Below, in pieces: positions 1 to 9,511 of a stretch of DNA of 64,000 nucleotides. Position numbers and translations under genes: made by a program. Numbering within the stretch: the first letter of the stretch is position 1; every line of letters starts with the position of its first letter. The DNA comes from Saccharothrix deserti (GTDB lineage: Bacteria > Actinomycetota > Actinomycetes > Mycobacteriales > Pseudonocardiaceae). Below the pieces are notes generated by a model. That model had not been told where the DNA came from, did no database searches, and saw only the letters and a program-made list of their open reading frames with translations. Where the stretch lies: positions 186,001-250,000 of the forward strand of contig NZ_ML775961.1 of NCBI RefSeq assembly GCF_009769385.1, read 5' to 3'.

Positions 1-2160
1 GAGCAGGCTGTGCGCCCCGCGGCGCTGCGCGTCGGCCAAGTCCGCGCGGTCCAGGCCGGCCGCCGAGTGCTGCGTCCAGGCGTGGACGACCGTGTGGAAC
101 GGATGCCCGACCTCGGCGAGCAGCCGCTGGTAGTCCGCCGGCGCGTCGGGGCGGATCCGGAACAGGTCCGGGTCCTCCGCCGCGTAGGACTCCCCGACAC
201 CGACGACCGTGACCCGGTGACCGGCGTGGCGCAGTGCCGCGGCGACCTCGTCGTCCGGCTCGGCGAACAGCAGCACGCCGCCCGCACCCGCGTCGGGGAC
301 GGGAAGCGGTGCGGTCTCGTGCCACACGGGTGTCCAGAACCACCTGGCCACGTCCTGATCCTTGACGGGCGCGTCCCGACCGGCTTCCGGCCTGCGCACG
401 GGCGTCAGGGGGAACACCTGCGGCTCGAACGGACAGGCGGGCAGCGGCACGCGGCGGCCCGCGTGCACGGCGGTCCAGTCCACGTCCGCGCCGTGCACCC
501 AGGCCGTGGCGAGCAGGTCCTCGGCGGACCGACCAGCCGGGACCTCGACGACCAGGGCGTCCGCGTCGGACGGCCGCGACCACGGCAGGTCGACCGGCGT
601 CCCGCCGGCGACCACGACCACCCGGCGGCCCGGTTCGGCCACGCCCGTGTACGTCGCGTGCTCACCCGCTGCCGACCGGACGACCGCGCGGCGGTGCGCG
701 AACGCCTCCCGGCCGGTCGCCAGGGTGTGGGCCACGTCGGACAGCGGCAGCTCCGGGTGGTCGCGGAGGTGGTCGAGCAACTCGGCGAGCGCGGTGTCGG
801 CGGCCGACTCGGTGCGCCCCGACACGACCAGCACCTCGGCCGACCTGGCAGGTGGGGCCGGCGGTGGCGGCGGTGCCTGCTCCACCACGGCGTGCGCATT
901 GGTGCCGCCGATGCCGAACGAGCTGACCCCGGCGCGGCGGGGCGTCGCGCCGGACGGCCACGGCACGGTCTCGGTGTTGACGTAGAACGGCCCCTGGCTG
1001 AAGTCGATCATCGGGTTGGCCTCGGTGAAGTGCAGCGTCGGCGGGATCAGCCCGTGCCGCACGGCCAGCACCGCCTTGATGAAGCCGGCCAGGCCGGATG
1101 CCGAGTCCAAGTGGCCGATGTTGGTCTTCACCGATCCGAGCGCGCAGCCGGGGAGACCCGGCGCGCGTCCGCCGAAGACCCGGTGCAGCGCGGTGACCTC
1201 GATCGGGTCGCCGACCTGTGTCGCGGTGCCGTGCGCCTCGACCAGACCGATGGTGTCGGCGTGGACCTCGGCCGCGGCCAGGGCCTCGGCGACGACGGCG
1301 GCCTGGCCGGAGACACTCGGCGCCGGGTAGCCGACCCGGTCCGCGCCGTCGTTGTTCACCGCCGTGCCGCGGATCAACGCGTAGGAGGTGTCGCCGTCCG
1401 CGCGGGCGTCGGAGAACCTCCGCAGCACGACCACGCCCACTCCGCCGCCGCTGACCGCGCCTTCGCCGCGCGCGTCGAAGGCGCGGCAACGGCCGTCGGG
1501 GGACAGGATGCCACCGGGTTGGTGGACGTAGCCCCGGTGCTGGATGGAGTCCACCGATACGCCGCCGACCACCGCGAGGTCGCAGTCGCCGACCAGCAGT
1601 GCCTGCACGGCCACGTGGAGCGCGACCATCGACGACGAGCACGCGGAGTGCACGCACAGGCTCGGCCCGCGCAACCCCAACTTGTACGCGACCCGCGTGG
1701 CCAGGTGGTCGTCCTCGTTGCCGAACATGATCCGCGGGTCGCTGTGCGCTGTCGCGGGGTCCACGAACGCGGGATGGGTGCTCTTGGACGCGCCCACGTA
1801 GACGCCGACCCGTTCCGGCACCGCGCCCGGCGCGTACCCCGCGTCGTTCAGCGCCGCGTAGGAGTGCTGGAGGAACAGCCGCTGCTGCGGGTCCATCAGC
1901 TCCGCCTCACGCGGGCTGTAGCCGAAGAACGCCGCGTCGAAGTGGTCGTGGTCGGGAACCAGGCCGCGTCGCCGCACGTAGCCGGGTTGAGCCGTCCGGT
2001 TCTCGGGCACCCCCGCCGCGCGCAACTGCTCGTCGGTCAGGTCGGCGACGGACTCGACGCCGCCGACGAGGTTCGCCCAGTACTCCGCCGCCGATCGCGC
2101 GCCCGGGAAGCGACAGGACAGTCCGACGACCGCGATCGTCTGCGCGGGATGGTCGCTCAC
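1..2160 (-). CDS. Type I PKS lacking an AT domain: KS then start of KR (3' end outside window)
   Basis: Polyketide extension enzyme; 720 codons are visible and the gene continues beyond base 1. The ketosynthase spans about residues 8-425, with the active-site Cys near residue 174 in SACSSSMVAL and both catalytic His residues in EAHGTATQVGD and NIGHLDSASG, so it should condense. Only about 130 residues separate the KS end (GTNAHAVVEQA) from the linker motif WVHGADVDW near 553. A cis acyltransferase core needs about 300, and no GHSxG motif is seen. This KS-linker layout is that of trans-AT PKSs. From about residue 604 (WFWTPVW) the sequence resembles the structural half of a ketoreductase. The GTG start at 2160 overlaps the stop of the C-PCP gene (GTGA), so translation is probably coupled and the KS receives a peptidyl chain from that PCP. 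Confidence 0.88.
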   Translation of the reverse strand, partial: MSDHPAQTIAVVGLSCRFPGARSAAEYWANLVGGVESVADLTDEQLRAAGVPENRTAQPGYVRRRGLVPDHDHFDAAFFGYSPREAELMDPQQRLFLQHSYAALNDAGYAPGAVPERVGVYVGASKSTHPAFVDPATAHSDPRIMFGNEDDHLATRVAYKLGLRGPSLCVHSACSSSMVALHVAVQALLVGDCDLAVVGGVSVDSIQHRGYVHQPGGILSPDGRCRAFDARGEGAVSGGGVGVVVLRRFSDARADGDTSYALIRGTAVNNDGADRVGYPAPSVSGQAAVVAEALAAAEVHADTIGLVEAHGTATQVGDPIEVTALHRVFGGRAPGLPGCALGSVKTNIGHLDSASGLAGFIKAVLAVRHGLIPPTLHFTEANPMIDFSQGPFYVNTETVPWPSGATPRRAGVSSFGIGGTNAHAVVEQAPPPPPAPPARSAEVLVVSGRTESAADTALAELLDHLRDHPELPLSDVAHTLATGREAFAHRRAVVRSAAGEHATYTGVAEPGRRVVVVAGGTPVDLPWSRPSDADALVVEVPAGRSAEDLLATAWVHGADVDWTAVHAGRRVPLPACPFEPQVFPLTPVRRPEAGRDAPVKDQDVARWFWTPVWHETAPLPVPDAGAGGVLLFAEPDDEVAAALRHAGHRVTVVGVGESYAAEDPDLFRIRPDAPADYQRLLAEVGHPFHTVVHAWTQHSAAGLDRADLADAQRRGAHSLL

Positions 2161-3842
2161 CGCTCCTCCCGCCGTCGGATCACCGCGGCCCGCAGGTTCC
2201 CGCGTTCCACCGCGGCCGGGGCTTCGGGGGTGTCGCCCGCGAGGTGAGCGGCGAGGCCCCCGGGAGTCGGGTAGGCGTACAGGTCGACCAGTGACGGGTT
2301 CAGCCCGAGCGCGGCGCGCATCCGGGACCGCACCTCGACCAGCTTCAGCGAGTTGCCGCCCAGGTCGAAGAAGCTGTCCGCGACCCCGATCCCGGTCGCG
2401 CCGAGCACCTCGGTCCAGATCGCGGCGATCGCGGCGGCGAGCTCTCGCGCCGAACCGCTCGCGGGAGGCCCCGGTGGAGGTGGGACCGGTGCCCGCTCGG
2501 GCGGCCGGATCCGGGGCGTGAGGCCGAGCACCTCGTGCGGCCGGGTCGTCAACTGCTCGAGGACGTCCTCGCAGTCGTCGGCGAAGCCGGTCACCGTGTC
2601 GTGCCGGTAGAGGTCGGTGTCGTACTCGAACAGCAGGCACGCGCCGGTCGGCGACTCGTCGAAGATGACCGTCAGGTCGAACTCGGACGTGCCCAGGTCG
2701 ACGCCCCGCATGCTGATGCCGCCGACGGGGTCGTTGTTCTGGTGGGTGAACACCACCTGGAAGAACGGCGTCGCGCCGGGGCCGCGGTGCGGGCCCAGGT
2801 GCTCGACCACCCGGTCGAACGGGGCGTCCTGGTGGGCGTACGCGTCCAGGCACGTCGACCGCACCCGGCGCAGTACCTCGACCCCGGTCGGCTCACCACC
2901 GAGGTCCACCCGCAGCACGACGGTGTTGACGAAGAACCCGATCAGGTCCGCGGTGCCGGGCAGGTCCCGCCCTGCGGCGGCGGTGCCCACCACGACATCG
3001 GCCGTGCCCGCGTGCCGGGAGAGGGTGACCGCGAACGCCGCGAACACCACCATGAACAGCGTGACCCGCTGTTCCGCGGCGACGTCGCGCAACCGCGCCA
3101 GCAACGCGGGGTCGAGGTCCAGCCGGGTCGAGCGGCCGTGGTGGCGCGGTTGCCGTGGCCGTTCGTGGTCCGGTGGGATCGTGGTGGCGGGCGGTGCGTC
3201 CCGCAGGGACTCCGCCCAGAACTCCAAGTCGTCGTCGATGGTCAAATCCTGTTGCCACGCCGCGAAATCCGCGTACTGGACGACCGGGTGGGGCAGCGGG
3301 CTGGGCTCGCCACCGGCGAAAGCGGCGTAGAGCGTGGTCAACTCGCGGGCGAACACGCCCATCGACCAGCCGTCCGCGGCGATGTGGTGGATGGTCACCG
3401 CCACCGTGTCGGCGCTGCCAGGCACCCGCAGCACCCTGGCACGCAGCAGGGGAGCCGAGCCGAGGTCGAACGGCGCGGAGCACTCGCGCACGGCCGCCGC
3501 GGCCACCTCGCTCTCCGCGGCGAGCACAGTCACCGGCACGGTAACCCGGGCGGGCCCCGCGATCCGCAGCACCAGCTCGCCCGCCTCGACGGCGAACCGG
3601 CCCCGGAGCACCTCGTGCCTGCGCACGACCTCGGTGAGGCACGCGGCGAGGACGTGCTCGTCCACGGCTCCCGGCCACGCCAACGTGACGGCGACGTGGT
3701 GCACCGGGCGGTCCCCGGCCAACTGCACCATGAACCACGTGCGGCGCTGGCCTGCCGACGGTCGCACCAGGTCCGCCGTCGGCTCCGGCGGCGTTCGTTC
3801 CTCCTCCGGGAGGCCGGAACGCCGGGAAGCGGGTGTTGTCAT
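2157..3842 (-). CDS. NRPS protein with condensation and PCP domains, no adenylation domain (C-PCP)
   Basis: A 561-residue synthetase. A condensation domain occupies about residues 25-440, with the catalytic motif HHIAADGWS near residue 153. A peptidyl carrier domain at about 465-535 has the phosphopantetheine Ser near 497 in FFDLGGNSLKL. No adenylation domain lies between them, so the carrier must be loaded in trans or the C domain acts on an already bound chain. The ATG at 3842 overlaps the stop of the upstream C-A-PCP-E-C gene (ATGA), and its own stop overlaps the PKS start. The three are therefore one coupled operon, and this protein is the bridge from NRPS to PKS. The upstream protein ends in a C domain, so two C domains lie in tandem across the protein boundary. 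Confidence 0.9.
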   Translation of the reverse strand: MTTPASRRSGLPEEERTPPEPTADLVRPSAGQRRTWFMVQLAGDRPVHHVAVTLAWPGAVDEHVLAACLTEVVRRHEVLRGRFAVEAGELVLRIAGPARVTVPVTVLAAESEVAAAAVRECSAPFDLGSAPLLRARVLRVPGSADTVAVTIHHIAADGWSMGVFARELTTLYAAFAGGEPSPLPHPVVQYADFAAWQQDLTIDDDLEFWAESLRDAPPATTIPPDHERPRQPRHHGRSTRLDLDPALLARLRDVAAEQRVTLFMVVFAAFAVTLSRHAGTADVVVGTAAAGRDLPGTADLIGFFVNTVVLRVDLGGEPTGVEVLRRVRSTCLDAYAHQDAPFDRVVEHLGPHRGPGATPFFQVVFTHQNNDPVGGISMRGVDLGTSEFDLTVIFDESPTGACLLFEYDTDLYRHDTVTGFADDCEDVLEQLTTRPHEVLGLTPRIRPPERAPVPPPPGPPASGSARELAAAIAAIWTEVLGATGIGVADSFFDLGGNSLKLVEVRSRMRAALGLNPSLVDLYAYPTPGGLAAHLAGDTPEAPAAVERGNLRAAVIRRREER

Positions 3843-6800
3843 CTCGTGCTCCTCCGTTCCGGGAAGGCGATGTCCTCGAGCGACGCCCGGTACGCCGCGA
3901 CGAGGTCGCGCACGACCGCCGCGTCGAACCGGGTCGTGTCGTGCGTCTCGACGAGGGACAGACCGCCGTCCTCGGGGATCACCATGAGCATCAGCGGCCA
4001 GACCCGCTCCTGCCGGGAGTGGACGTGGGTGAACGGCGCGGCTGGGCCGCCGGCCGTGGTCGGGAAGTTCTCGTAGGCGAAGACCGTGGAGTCCGACAGA
4101 CCACCCGCGGCCGAGGAGCCGGGGTCCAGCGCGTCGCCGTTCTGCGCCTCGACCAGCACCCGCTGTGCTTCACGTGCCCAAGCCCACGGGTCCCGCGGTT
4201 CCGGCGCGGTCAGGCGGACCGGCACGATCACGGCGAACGCGCCCACCATCGCCTCGATGCCCGGCACATCCGCCGTTCGGCCGGTCACCGACGCGCCGAA
4301 CGCGACCTCGGACGTGCCGGTGCGGTCGGCCAGCAGCCGGGCCCACGCGCCGTGCAGCAGCGCCGCGACGGTCACCCCCTCCCGGCGGCTCGACTCGCCC
4401 AGTCGACGCGCCGTCGCCTCGTCGAGCACCTCCCGGTGCCAGCCACGAGGACCGGGGAGCAAGGCCCCCGACCTCCCCGGCGACGGCTCCCGACGCGTCC
4501 TGCGGGCGAGCTCCTCCCACGCGGCGAGGTCGTCGCCGATGTCGGATGGCCGTTTGCCGTCGTGGTGCTCGGCGACCTCACCGAGCACCAGCCCGTCGCT
4601 CCAGCCGTCGAGCAGCAGGTGGTGGTAGCTCCACACCAGCAACCTCAGGTCGGCCAGCACGAGCAGTCGCAACCGCATCAGCGGTGCCGCCGCGAGGTCG
4701 TCGGCGAGCTGCTCGTGCTCGTCGAACGCGGCCTCCAACAGCGCGCTCCGGTCGCCGTCGGACAGGTCCGCCCACCGCAGGTCCGGCAGGTGTCGCACGT
4801 GCCACGGCGCCCGCGCGGCACGGTGCACGACCTGGACGCCACGGCGGAACCCGCTGCGGAGCACCACGTGCCGGGCCAGGACGGCATCCCACGCCGCACG
4901 CAGGCGTTCGGCGTCGACCGCGGGGGACAGCGCGTAAGCGCTGTGCATCACGTGCGCCGTCCGGTCCGCCACCGCCGCCGTCAGCCGCAGGGCCGCTTCC
5001 TGGCCGGGAGTCGGCGGCAGGACCGCGTCGACCTCGCGCGCGGCGGGCAGCGTCCCGAGCAGCGCCGGGTCCATGGTGACGAGCGGAAAGTCCGACGGGG
5101 TCACGGCGTCGTCGTCCCGGCTCGCGACGAGCACGGACTCGACCTCGCGCAGCAGGGTCGCGGCGAGGCCGGCGATCGTCTCGGGTCGGTGCACCTCACG
5201 GCTGTAAACCCAGCTGATCCGGAGCTGTCCCCTCACTTCGGCGGCGGTCACCTCGATCAGGTGCGGCCGGTCGCCCGACGTCGGCCTCCACCCGTCGGGC
5301 CGCCGTGCCGGGCGCACGAGTTCCTCGTGCTCGTCGAACCCGTCCCACCGGCCCAGGTAGTTGAACGCCACCTCGGCGGGGGAGGCCGGCGCGTCACGCA
5401 GTAGGAGGTGACCGAACCCGTTCCGAGGCACGCCGCGCACGACGTCCTTGACCGCGCGCACGTGCGCCGCCACGCCGGTGTCCCGGCTGGGCAGCAGCAC
5501 GGGGTACGTGGTGGTGAACCACCCGACCGTGCGTGACAGGTCGACGTCGGGGAACACCTCCTCCCGGCCGTGACCCTCCAGTTCGACCAGGACGTCACCG
5601 CCGGACCACGAGGTCAGCGTGGCGGCCAGCGCCGTCAGCAGCACCTCGACCGGTCCGATCCGGAGTCCGCCGCGCAGGTCCACTGCCAGGTGGGTGTCCA
5701 GTGTGGTCGCAGCGGCCTCGCTGTTCGCACCGCCGGGGTGGTCGCGCGGCACCCGGGCCGCGGGCGCGTCCACCACGGATTTCCAGTACGCCGACTCGGC
5801 CGTTGTTCCGGGAGCCTGGGCGAGCCGGTCCACGCGGCGTGCCCAGTCCAGGAATGACGTGGACTTGGGCGGGAAGACCACAGGCTCGCCGACGTGTCGC
5901 GCGGCGCACGCCGAGGCCAGGTCCCGCACCAGGATCCGCAGCGACACCGCGTCGCAGACCAGGTGGTGCACGACGAGGAACAGCCGGGAGTCCCGGCCGT
6001 CGCCCTCGACCGTGAGCAGCGCGCGCACGAGCCGACCGATCTCGAGGTCGATCCCCGCTGCGGTGTCGGCCATCAGCCGTCTCCGGGTGGCGTCACGGTC
6101 CGGGTCGCCGGACAGGTCCACCACCACCAGCGGCGGGTCCGCGACGGTGGCGGGGAACTCCTGCCGGACGCCGTCCGCGCCGTCGACGAACCGTGTGCGC
6201 AGCGCGTCGTGGTGCCGAAGCAGGGCATCCAGGGCGTCCCGCACCACGTCGGGGGACACGGCGACGTCCAACTCGACCGGGATCACGAACGCGCGCCGGT
6301 CCACGCCGTCGTGCGCGAAGAACCAGCGCTGGATCGGGGTGAGCGGCGCGGATCCGGTGACCTCGCCCTGATCGGCCGCCGACACCGGTCGGGCGACTCG
6401 CGCCACGCCCGCCGGCGTCCGGTGTTCGAACAGCTGCCGCGGTGTGATCCGCAGACCTGCCGCGGCAGCTGCGGCGACCAGGCGGATCGCGGTGATCGAG
6501 TCCCCACCGGACCGGAAAAAGTCGTCACGGGCGCCGACCCGGTCGACGCCCAGCACATCGGCCCACACCGCGCACAGCAGTTCCTCTGCCGGGGTGGCGG
6601 GTTCCACCACGACGGTCGCGGCCGACACCGGTGGCAACCGCCGCTTGTCGACCTTCCCGTTGTGGTTGAGCGGGAGTTCGGCGATCACCGCCACGACCTC
6701 GGCCACCATGTACGCGGGCAGCCGTGCGTGCTGGAACGCCACCAAGTCGTCCGGATCGGGTGACCGGTCACCCGCCGGGGTGACGTAGCCGACGAGGTGA

Positions 6801-9511
6801 CGGCCGCCCCGCGCGTGCTCGCGGTCGACCACGACCGCGTCGCGCACCAGCGGGTGCTCGGCCAGCACCACGGCGGTTTCGGCGGGCTCGACCCGGAACC
6901 CGCGGATCTTGACCTGGTCGTCGAGCCTGCCCAGGAACTCCAGCGCCCCGTCGGGCAGCACCCGTGCCCGGTCACCGGTGCGGTAGAGCCGTTCGCCAGG
7001 GGTGGCGGAGAACGGGTTCGGGATGAAGCGGTCCGCGGTGAGATCCGGTCGCCCCAGGTAGCCGCGGCCGACGCCCGGCCCGCCGATGTGCACCTCGCCG
7101 GCCACACCGGTCGGGGCCGGGTTGAGGTACCGGTCGAGCACGTGCACCTCCGCGTTGGCCAGCGGTGTGCCGATCGGCAGGTTGGCCCGCTGCGCCGCCC
7201 GATCCGGCACCGGCATCGGGCCCTGCACGGTCGAGGTCACCGTCGTCTCGGTGAGCCCGTACACGTGGGCCAGCGGAATCCCGGTGCGCTGCCAGGAGAT
7301 CAGCCGGTCGGGCAGCACGCGTTCCCCGCCGATGACGACCAGCCGCAGGCACGGCGGTGGCACGGTGCCGGTCCGGTCGAGCTCGGCGCTCCACTCGTGC
7401 CAGTAGGCGGTCGGCAGCTCGACCACCGTGACATCCCGCGCGCCGAGCACGTCGGTGAACTCCGCACCGGGCGGCGGCGGTCCGTCCGGCAGCAGCACCA
7501 CGGCGCCGCCGCTGAGCCAGGTGGGCCAGATCTCCTCGGCCGCCACGTCGAAGCTGATCGAGGCGAACTGGAGGAAGCGGTCGCGCGGGCCCAGGGCGAA
7601 CCGGTCGGCGACCGCCCGGCAGAACCCCGCCAGCGCGCCGTGCTGCACCATCGCGCCCTTCGGGCGGCCGGTGGAGCCGGAGGTGTAGAGCACGTACGCC
7701 AGGCTGTCCGGAAGCCACGGCCGGTCCGGGGGATCGGCGCGTCGCGCGTGGCCGATGTCGAGGACCGGCGCGTCCAGCAGCGGCAGCACCTCCGGGCGCC
7801 GGGTCACCACCGCCGAGACCGCGGTGTCGGCGAGCACGTACGCCAACCGCTCCACCGGGTAAACGGGGTCCAGCGGCACGTACGCCGCGCCTGACTTGAG
7901 CACCGCCAGTATGGCGACCATCAGCTCGATCCCGCGGTCCAGGCACACCGCCACCAGCACGTCGGGGCCTGCGCCGTGCTCGCGCAGCCGCCACGCCAGG
8001 TCGTTGGCCCGCTGGTCGAGCTCGGCGTAGGTGACCCGGGTCGTCCCGTCGAAGACCGCGAGCGCGTCCGGGGTCAGTGCCGCCTGCCGTTCGAACGAGT
8101 CGGGCACCGACTCGGCGGGCCGCGGGAACGGGCGCGGCTCGGGCCGCTCGCCGAGGGGAATGAGGTGAACCCGCCGATGCGGCTGCGCGACCACGGCGCG
8201 CAGGGTCCGGTGGTAGTCGGCCAGCAGCGCGGCGACAGCCCGATCGTCGAACAGGTCGGTGGAGTACTCGACGATGAAGTGCGGTCGCTCGACGGCGTCG
8301 TCCAGCGTCACCGCCAGCTCGAAGCCCGCCACCCCGAGGTCCACCCCGACCGGGCGGAACGGGTGATCACCCGCCGGGGCGAGCAGGTTCCCGCTCTGGT
8401 GGGTGAAAAATGCCTGGAAGAACGGATTGGCGGTGCTGTCGCGGTCGGGCCGCAGGTGGTCCACGACCTGGTCGAACGGCACCTGCTGGTGGCCGAACGC
8501 CGCAGTGCAGGTCGTGCGCACCCTGGTCAGCAGCTCGGTGAAGTCGGGCAGGCCGCCCAGGTTCGTGCGGAGAACGACGGTGTTGACGAGGAACCCGACC
8601 ACTCCCGCCACTGCCGGGTGGTCGCGCCCCGAGGTGGCGGTGCCGATCGGGATGTCGTCCTCGCCGCTGTGCCGCGCCAGCACCACCGCGAACGCGGCAA
8701 GCGCGACCATGAAAAGGGTGGCGTTCTCCTGGGCGGCCAGGGCGCGCAGCCGCGACACCAGTTCCGGTTCGAGGTCCAGCCTCGTGATCCGCCCGCCGCC
8801 CGACCGCTTGGCCGGGCCGCCGGGGAACAGGGGAGCGGTCGGCCCGGTGGCGAGCTCCCGCTCCCAGTGGGCCAGGTCTGCGGCGAACCCGCCGGTGGCG
8901 AGGCGTTCTCGTTCCCAGACGGCGTAGTCGAGGTACTGCCTGTCCGGCTCGGGCAGGTCGGCGTCCCCCCGGTACAGCGCGGCGAGCTCGCGCGTGAAGA
9001 GGCCCACCGACCAGCCGTCGGAGGCGATGTGGTGCATGGTGACCACGACGACGTCCGCACGGCCGTTCTGCCGGAACACCTCCGCGCGCAGCAGCGGGCC
9101 CGTGGCGAGGTCGAACTGCGCGCTCGCCGATGCCCGCCACACGGCCGCCGGGTCCTGACCGGGCGGGAGCACGCAGACCGGCACCCGGATCTCCGGTGGG
9201 TCCAGCACGCGCTGCACGAGGTCGTCGTCCACCCACTCGAACACGGTGCGCAGCGCCTCGTGCCGGCGCACGACCTCACCAAGGCAGCGGGCCAGGAGGT
9301 CCACGTCGAGCGGGAGCGTCCACTCCAGACCGAGTGGGATGTGGTAGGCGGGGCTCGTCGGATCCGCCTGGTGCGCCAGCCAGATGCGGCGTTGTCCGGC
9401 GGAGGCGGGGCCCTCCCGCAGTCGTCGACGTCGGATGGGTGTGTGGTCGTCCGGACGGTTCGCCTTGGCGGCCAACAGCTTCCGCAGAAGCTCCCTCTTA
9501 TCGTCCGACAT
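3839..9511 (-). CDS. Nonribosomal peptide synthetase, C-A-PCP-E-C
   Basis: An 1890-residue synthetase. Domains in order: C1 about 30-450 (HHIASDGWS near 164); A about 470-960 (YTSGSTGRPKG near 607, VYGLTETT, NHNGKVDKR); PCP with Ser near 1004 in FFRSGGDSITAIR; an epimerisation domain about 1080-1490 (VVHHLVCDAVS near 1183, EGHGREEVF near 1317, FNYLGRWD); and a C-terminal C2 about 1510-1890 (YHHLLLDGWSDG near 1632). The E domain predicts a D-configured residue. The specificity pocket read by eye against GrsA is roughly D-V-E-E-V-G-V-V-T-K; I do not assign a substrate. The ATG at 9511 is preferred over an in-frame TTG at 9517; both overlap the end of the upstream gene. C2 has no partner A or PCP in this protein, and the next protein begins with another C domain. 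Confidence 0.92.
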   Translation of the reverse strand: MSDDKRELLRKLLAAKANRPDDHTPIRRRRLREGPASAGQRRIWLAHQADPTSPAYHIPLGLEWTLPLDVDLLARCLGEVVRRHEALRTVFEWVDDDLVQRVLDPPEIRVPVCVLPPGQDPAAVWRASASAQFDLATGPLLRAEVFRQNGRADVVVVTMHHIASDGWSVGLFTRELAALYRGDADLPEPDRQYLDYAVWERERLATGGFAADLAHWERELATGPTAPLFPGGPAKRSGGGRITRLDLEPELVSRLRALAAQENATLFMVALAAFAVVLARHSGEDDIPIGTATSGRDHPAVAGVVGFLVNTVVLRTNLGGLPDFTELLTRVRTTCTAAFGHQQVPFDQVVDHLRPDRDSTANPFFQAFFTHQSGNLLAPAGDHPFRPVGVDLGVAGFELAVTLDDAVERPHFIVEYSTDLFDDRAVAALLADYHRTLRAVVAQPHRRVHLIPLGERPEPRPFPRPAESVPDSFERQAALTPDALAVFDGTTRVTYAELDQRANDLAWRLREHGAGPDVLVAVCLDRGIELMVAILAVLKSGAAYVPLDPVYPVERLAYVLADTAVSAVVTRRPEVLPLLDAPVLDIGHARRADPPDRPWLPDSLAYVLYTSGSTGRPKGAMVQHGALAGFCRAVADRFALGPRDRFLQFASISFDVAAEEIWPTWLSGGAVVLLPDGPPPPGAEFTDVLGARDVTVVELPTAYWHEWSAELDRTGTVPPPCLRLVVIGGERVLPDRLISWQRTGIPLAHVYGLTETTVTSTVQGPMPVPDRAAQRANLPIGTPLANAEVHVLDRYLNPAPTGVAGEVHIGGPGVGRGYLGRPDLTADRFIPNPFSATPGERLYRTGDRARVLPDGALEFLGRLDDQVKIRGFRVEPAETAVVLAEHPLVRDAVVVDREHARGGRHLVGYVTPAGDRSPDPDDLVAFQHARLPAYMVAEVVAVIAELPLNHNGKVDKRRLPPVSAATVVVEPATPAEELLCAVWADVLGVDRVGARDDFFRSGGDSITAIRLVAAAAAAGLRITPRQLFEHRTPAGVARVARPVSAADQGEVTGSAPLTPIQRWFFAHDGVDRRAFVIPVELDVAVSPDVVRDALDALLRHHDALRTRFVDGADGVRQEFPATVADPPLVVVDLSGDPDRDATRRRLMADTAAGIDLEIGRLVRALLTVEGDGRDSRLFLVVHHLVCDAVSLRILVRDLASACAARHVGEPVVFPPKSTSFLDWARRVDRLAQAPGTTAESAYWKSVVDAPAARVPRDHPGGANSEAAATTLDTHLAVDLRGGLRIGPVEVLLTALAATLTSWSGGDVLVELEGHGREEVFPDVDLSRTVGWFTTTYPVLLPSRDTGVAAHVRAVKDVVRGVPRNGFGHLLLRDAPASPAEVAFNYLGRWDGFDEHEELVRPARRPDGWRPTSGDRPHLIEVTAAEVRGQLRISWVYSREVHRPETIAGLAATLLREVESVLVASRDDDAVTPSDFPLVTMDPALLGTLPAAREVDAVLPPTPGQEAALRLTAAVADRTAHVMHSAYALSPAVDAERLRAAWDAVLARHVVLRSGFRRGVQVVHRAARAPWHVRHLPDLRWADLSDGDRSALLEAAFDEHEQLADDLAAAPLMRLRLLVLADLRLLVWSYHHLLLDGWSDGLVLGEVAEHHDGKRPSDIGDDLAAWEELARRTRREPSPGRSGALLPGPRGWHREVLDEATARRLGESSRREGVTVAALLHGAWARLLADRTGTSEVAFGASVTGRTADVPGIEAMVGAFAVIVPVRLTAPEPRDPWAWAREAQRVLVEAQNGDALDPGSSAAGGLSDSTVFAYENFPTTAGGPAAPFTHVHSRQERVWPLMLMVIPEDGGLSLVETHDTTRFDAAVVRDLVAAYRASLEDIAFPERRSTR

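Noticed and set aside
10-2247. Long plus-strand open frame (745 codons) opposite the PKS
   Set aside because: It is rich in Arg, Gly and Val with no domain, and the minus strand here encodes a ketosynthase with all catalytic motifs; it is a G+C-driven shadow.
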